64,000 bases of DNA from the NCBI RefSeq assembly GCF_025751535.1, contig NZ_JAOWLC010000007.1, forward strand, positions 124,001 through 188,000. Direction: 5' to 3'. The stretch comes from Lentibacter sp. XHP0401 (GTDB lineage: Bacteria > Pseudomonadota > Alphaproteobacteria > Rhodobacterales > Rhodobacteraceae). This document shows, piece after piece, positions 61,510-64,000 of this stretch (position 1 is the stretch's first letter; each line of letters starts with the position of its first letter). The position numbers and the translations under genes are program-made. The notes beneath the pieces were generated by a model, which was given only the letters and a program-made list of their open reading frames with translations, was not told where the DNA came from and did not search any database.

Positions 61510-63282
61510 ATGAAAATGACAACAGAAGAAGCCTTCGTAAAGGTGCTCCAGCGCCACGGCATCGCCCATGCTTTCGGCATTATCGGCTCCGCCATGATGC
61601 CGATCTCCGATCTCTTTCCAAAGGCAGGCATCACCTTCTGGGATTGCGCCCACGAAGGCTCCGCAGGCATGATGAGCGACGGCTACACCCGCGCCACCGG
61701 CAAAATGAGCATGATGATCGCCCAGAACGGCCCCGGCATCACAAACTTCGTGACTGCTGTCAAAACAGCCTATTGGAACCACACACCGCTCCTTCTCGTC
61801 ACCCCCCAAGCCGCCAACAAAACCATCGGTCAGGGCGGCTTTCAGGAAGTCGAGCAGATGAAGCTCTTTGAAGATATGGTCGCCTATCAGGAAGAGGTCC
61901 GCGACCCCTCCCGCGTGGTCGAAGTGCTCACCCGCGTTATCTCTCAGGCCAAGCGCCTCTCCGGTCCCGCCCAACTCAACATCCCGCGGGACTTCTGGAC
62001 ACAGGTGATTGATACCGAGATCAGTGATCCAATCGAATTCGAGCGCTCCCCTGGTGGCACAAACTCTGTGTCAGAGGCCGCCAAGCTCCTCAGCTCGGCC
62101 AAAAATCCAGTGATCCTCAACGGCGCAGGCGTTGTCCTCTCCGCAGGCGGAATCGCAGCAAGCCAGGCGCTCGCAGAGCGCCTCGATGCGCCTGTTTGCG
62201 TCGGTTATCAACACAACGATGCCTTCCCGGGTTCTCACCCTCTCTTTGCTGGCCCGCTCGGCTACAACGGTTCCAAGGCAGGCATGGAGCTTATCCGCGA
62301 CGCCGATGTCGTCCTTTGTCTCGGCACGCGCCTCAACCCCTTCTCTACCCTTCCGGGCTACGGGATGGATTACTGGCCCACCAATGCCGAAATCATTCAG
62401 GTCGATATCAACCCCGACCGCATCGGCCTCACCAAGAAAGTCACAGTCGGAATCGTCGGTGACGCGGCCATGGTTGCTCAAGGCATCCTCGGCCAGCTTT
62501 CAGGCACAGCAGGCGATGAAGGCCGCGAAGCCCGCAAAGCCCGTATTGCCGAGACCAAATCCAAATGGGCGCAGCAGCTCTCCTCGATGGACCACGAAGA
62601 CGACGACGAAGGCACCGATTGGAACAAACGCGCCCGCGCCGACAAACCCGAATGGATGAGCCCCCGCATGGCATGGCGCGCAATCCAGTCGGCCCTGCCT
62701 GCCGATGCGATCATCTCGTCCGATATCGGCAACAACTGCGCCATCGGCAACGCCTACCCAAGCTTCAACGAGGGCCGCAAATACCTCGCCCCTGGCCTCT
62801 TCGGCCCCTGCGGCTATGGCCTCCCCGCCGTTGTCGGTGCCAAAATCGGCTGCCCCGATGTGCCTGTCGTGGGCTTCTCGGGCGATGGCGCCTTCGGTAT
62901 CGCGGTCAACGAGCTCACGGCGATTGGCCGCGGCGAATGGCCCGCCGTCACGCAGGTTGTGTTCCGCAACTACCAGTGGGGCGCCGAAAAGCGTAACAGC
63001 ACGCTCTGGTTTGATGACAACTTTGTCGGAACCGAACTCGACACAGATGTCAGCTACGCTGGCATCGCAACCGCCTGTGGCCTCAAAGGCGTTGTCGCCC
63101 GCACAATGGACGAGCTGACAAGCGCGCTCTCGCAAGCCTGTGAAGATCAGAAAAAAGGCATCACCACTCTCATTGAGGCCATGATCAACCAGGAACTCGG
63201 CGAGCCCTTCCGCCGCGACGCGATGAAAAAGCCTGTCTCCGTGGCGGGCATTTCTGCTGCCGACATGGTTCCTCAAGCCTAA
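61510..63282 (+). CDS. xsc: Sulfoacetaldehyde acetyltransferase
   Basis: 590 residues from the ATG at 61510 (MKMTTEEAFVKVLQRHGIAHAFG), GGAG upstream. A thiamine-diphosphate enzyme: the catalytic Glu in DCAHEGSAGMMSDGYTRATGK, and the ThDP-binding segment GFSGDGAFGIAVNELTAIGR with NYQWGAEKRN. It cleaves sulfoacetaldehyde with phosphate to sulfite and acetyl phosphate, the desulfonation step of taurine breakdown. Length matches Xsc of other roseobacters. It follows tauR; the usual downstream pta is present but inverted. Confidence 0.96.
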   Translation: MKMTTEEAFVKVLQRHGIAHAFGIIGSAMMPISDLFPKAGITFWDCAHEGSAGMMSDGYTRATGKMSMMIAQNGPGITNFVTAVKTAYWNHTPLLLVTPQAANKTIGQGGFQEVEQMKLFEDMVAYQEEVRDPSRVVEVLTRVISQAKRLSGPAQLNIPRDFWTQVIDTEISDPIEFERSPGGTNSVSEAAKLLSSAKNPVILNGAGVVLSAGGIAASQALAERLDAPVCVGYQHNDAFPGSHPLFAGPLGYNGSKAGMELIRDADVVLCLGTRLNPFSTLPGYGMDYWPTNAEIIQVDINPDRIGLTKKVTVGIVGDAAMVAQGILGQLSGTAGDEGREARKARIAETKSKWAQQLSSMDHEDDDEGTDWNKRARADKPEWMSPRMAWRAIQSALPADAIISSDIGNNCAIGNAYPSFNEGRKYLAPGLFGPCGYGLPAVVGAKIGCPDVPVVGFSGDGAFGIAVNELTAIGRGEWPAVTQVVFRNYQWGAEKRNSTLWFDDNFVGTELDTDVSYAGIATACGLKGVVARTMDELTSALSQACEDQKKGITTLIEAMINQELGEPFRRDAMKKPVSVAGISAADMVPQA

Positions 63283-63292
63283 GTTATGATAG

Positions 63293-63335
63293 GGTCCAGC
63301 ATCACAAGCACCACTCCGGCGCAAGGTGCTGGACC
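63293..63335. terminator. Inverted repeat between xsc and pta
   Basis: GGTCCAGCA (63293-63301) and TGCTGGACC (63327-63335) are perfect 9-bp arms with a 25-base interior that also contains AGCACC/GGTGCT. No T-run. It sits between convergent xsc and pta and may end or shield both transcripts. Confidence 0.45.
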
Positions 63336-63350
63336 TGCCATATCAAAAAC

Positions 63351-64000
63351 TCAGCTCATAGCGCAGCATACCGCTGTAACGGCGACAATATCCTCAACAG
63401 TCGCGCCGCGGCTCAAATCTCCGACAGGTTTGGCAAAGCCCTGCAAAATTGGCCCAAGCGCCTGCGCACCCGCCAGCTCTTGCGCCAGCTTATACGCGAT
63501 ATTCCCCGCATCCAGATTTGGGAATATCAACACATTCGCATTGCCTGTTCCCATTCCTTTCTTCTGCGCAACAGTCGCGTTAAGAGCAGCATCGCCCTGC
63601 ACAGGCCCGGTAAAGCCCGTGCGCTCCGCCGCGTTTCGCACCCGTTCCACACTCTCTCCCGCGCCGCTCGTGCCTGTGGAGAATGACAGCATCGCAACCT
63701 CCGCGTGCCCCAGCAGCGCCTTGGCCGAAACCTCCGAGGCGCGTGCAATATCAGCCAGTTCATCGGCACTCGGCAACAGGTTCAGCGCGCAATCCGCAAA
63801 GATCACCTCGCGCCCGTCAGGAAACAGCATCACGAAAAACGATGAGGCCGTAGAAACCCCCTCCGCAGGGCCGATAGCCATCGCCGCTGCCTCGATCACC
63901 CGCCGCGTTGGGCTGTCCGCCCCCGCAACCATCACGTCCGCTTCGCCAGCGGCCACCATAGCCGCCGCACGATACAGAGGCTTCGCCAAAAGCCGCTGCG
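63351..64000 (-). CDS. pta: Phosphate acetyltransferase, C-terminal part (partial at window edge)
   Basis: The frame is open to the right edge (…QRLLAKPLYRAAAMV), so the gene starts beyond the window; about 216 residues are seen. Motifs of the PTA_PTB family: ADVMVAGADSPTRRVIEAA, FADCALNLLPSADELADIA, LSFSTGTSGAGES and QGDAALNATVAQKKG with VLIFPNLDAGNIAYKL. It converts acetyl phosphate from Xsc to acetyl-CoA. In most roseobacters pta follows xsc in the same direction; here it is convergent. Phosphate butyryltransferase is the less likely alternative. Confidence 0.9.
   Translation of the reverse strand, partial: QRLLAKPLYRAAAMVAAGEADVMVAGADSPTRRVIEAAAMAIGPAEGVSTASSFFVMLFPDGREVIFADCALNLLPSADELADIARASEVSAKALLGHAEVAMLSFSTGTSGAGESVERVRNAAERTGFTGPVQGDAALNATVAQKKGMGTGNANVLIFPNLDAGNIAYKLAQELAGAQALGPILQGFAKPVGDLSRGATVEDIVAVTAVCCAMS

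Noticed and set aside
1-64000. CRISPR array, prophage, transposon or tRNA genes
   Set aside because: No regularly spaced repeats, transposase, integrase or phage structural proteins, and no cloverleaf-like sequence noticed in the gaps. A dedicated tRNA scan was not possible.

Overview
The window reads as chromosomal DNA of a marine alphaproteobacterium, most likely a Rhodobacteraceae (Roseobacter-group) member. The basis is gene content and protein style: a split taurine/sulfoacetaldehyde pathway (tauABC, tpa, tauR, xsc, pta), a purine-salvage xdhABC-guaD-ade operon, a MocR-type TauR, DUF1501/DUF1800 and DUF5665 proteins, and GC-rich third codon positions. It is mostly housekeeping and catabolic DNA with short intergenic gaps. 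I see no tRNA, rRNA, CRISPR array, prophage or transposase gene.

Layout. 0-6.5 kb: edge of an unknown gene, a Flp-pilin-like peptide, a DUF1501/DUF1800 pair, aspS and a GT87-like membrane protein. 6.6-12 kb: carB and an RluA pseudouridine synthase, then a gene-poor stretch with a small P-loop kinase between related short repeats and a phased triple GTGCAC motif. 12-17.7 kb: divergent aldehyde dehydrogenase and peroxiredoxin, a five-gene ExbB-ExbD-ExbD-TonB operon led by a secreted Cys-containing protein, then aqpZ. 17.8-22.9 kb: pnp and rpsO separated by an opposite-strand SGNH hydrolase, an RTX-repeat protein and DUF5665. 22.9-28.5 kb: haem genes hemC, hemE and hemF with a di-haem cytochrome c peroxidase and an SDR. 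28.6-39.6 kb: RsmC-like methyltransferase, clpS, the purine operon with a divergent LysR regulator, and a CueR/cytochrome c pair. 39.6-47 kb: a GAPDH, a bacterial ionotropic-glutamate-receptor homologue, dapD, NIPSNAP/ABM proteins, nitroreductase/HxlR and ilvD. 47-64 kb: taurine uptake and transamination, a DUF481 porin-like protein, glycerate kinase, IalB, asparaginase, an FMN riboswitch with a type-2 lumazine synthase, a LOG protein, a Thr dehydratase-like enzyme, tauR, xsc and a truncated pta.

How the genes work together. TauABC imports taurine, Tpa transaminates it to sulfoacetaldehyde, Xsc converts that with phosphate to acetyl phosphate plus sulfite, and Pta makes acetyl-CoA. The tau genes lie in two blocks about 7 kb apart. 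Paired 10-bp boxes spaced 22-23 bp, resembling the TauR box described in Rhodobacter capsulatus, occur before tpa, tauR and xsc, which suggests one regulon. Ade, GuaD and XdhABC funnel adenine and guanine to urate.

The observations I rate highest are: (1) an ExbD pair in which one copy keeps the essential transmembrane Asp and the other has Asn; (2) an iGluR-like protein whose pore resembles NMDA receptors rather than the K+-type TVGYG pore of GluR0; (3) the TauR box architecture. Functional assignments come from reading motifs and context; no database search was run.
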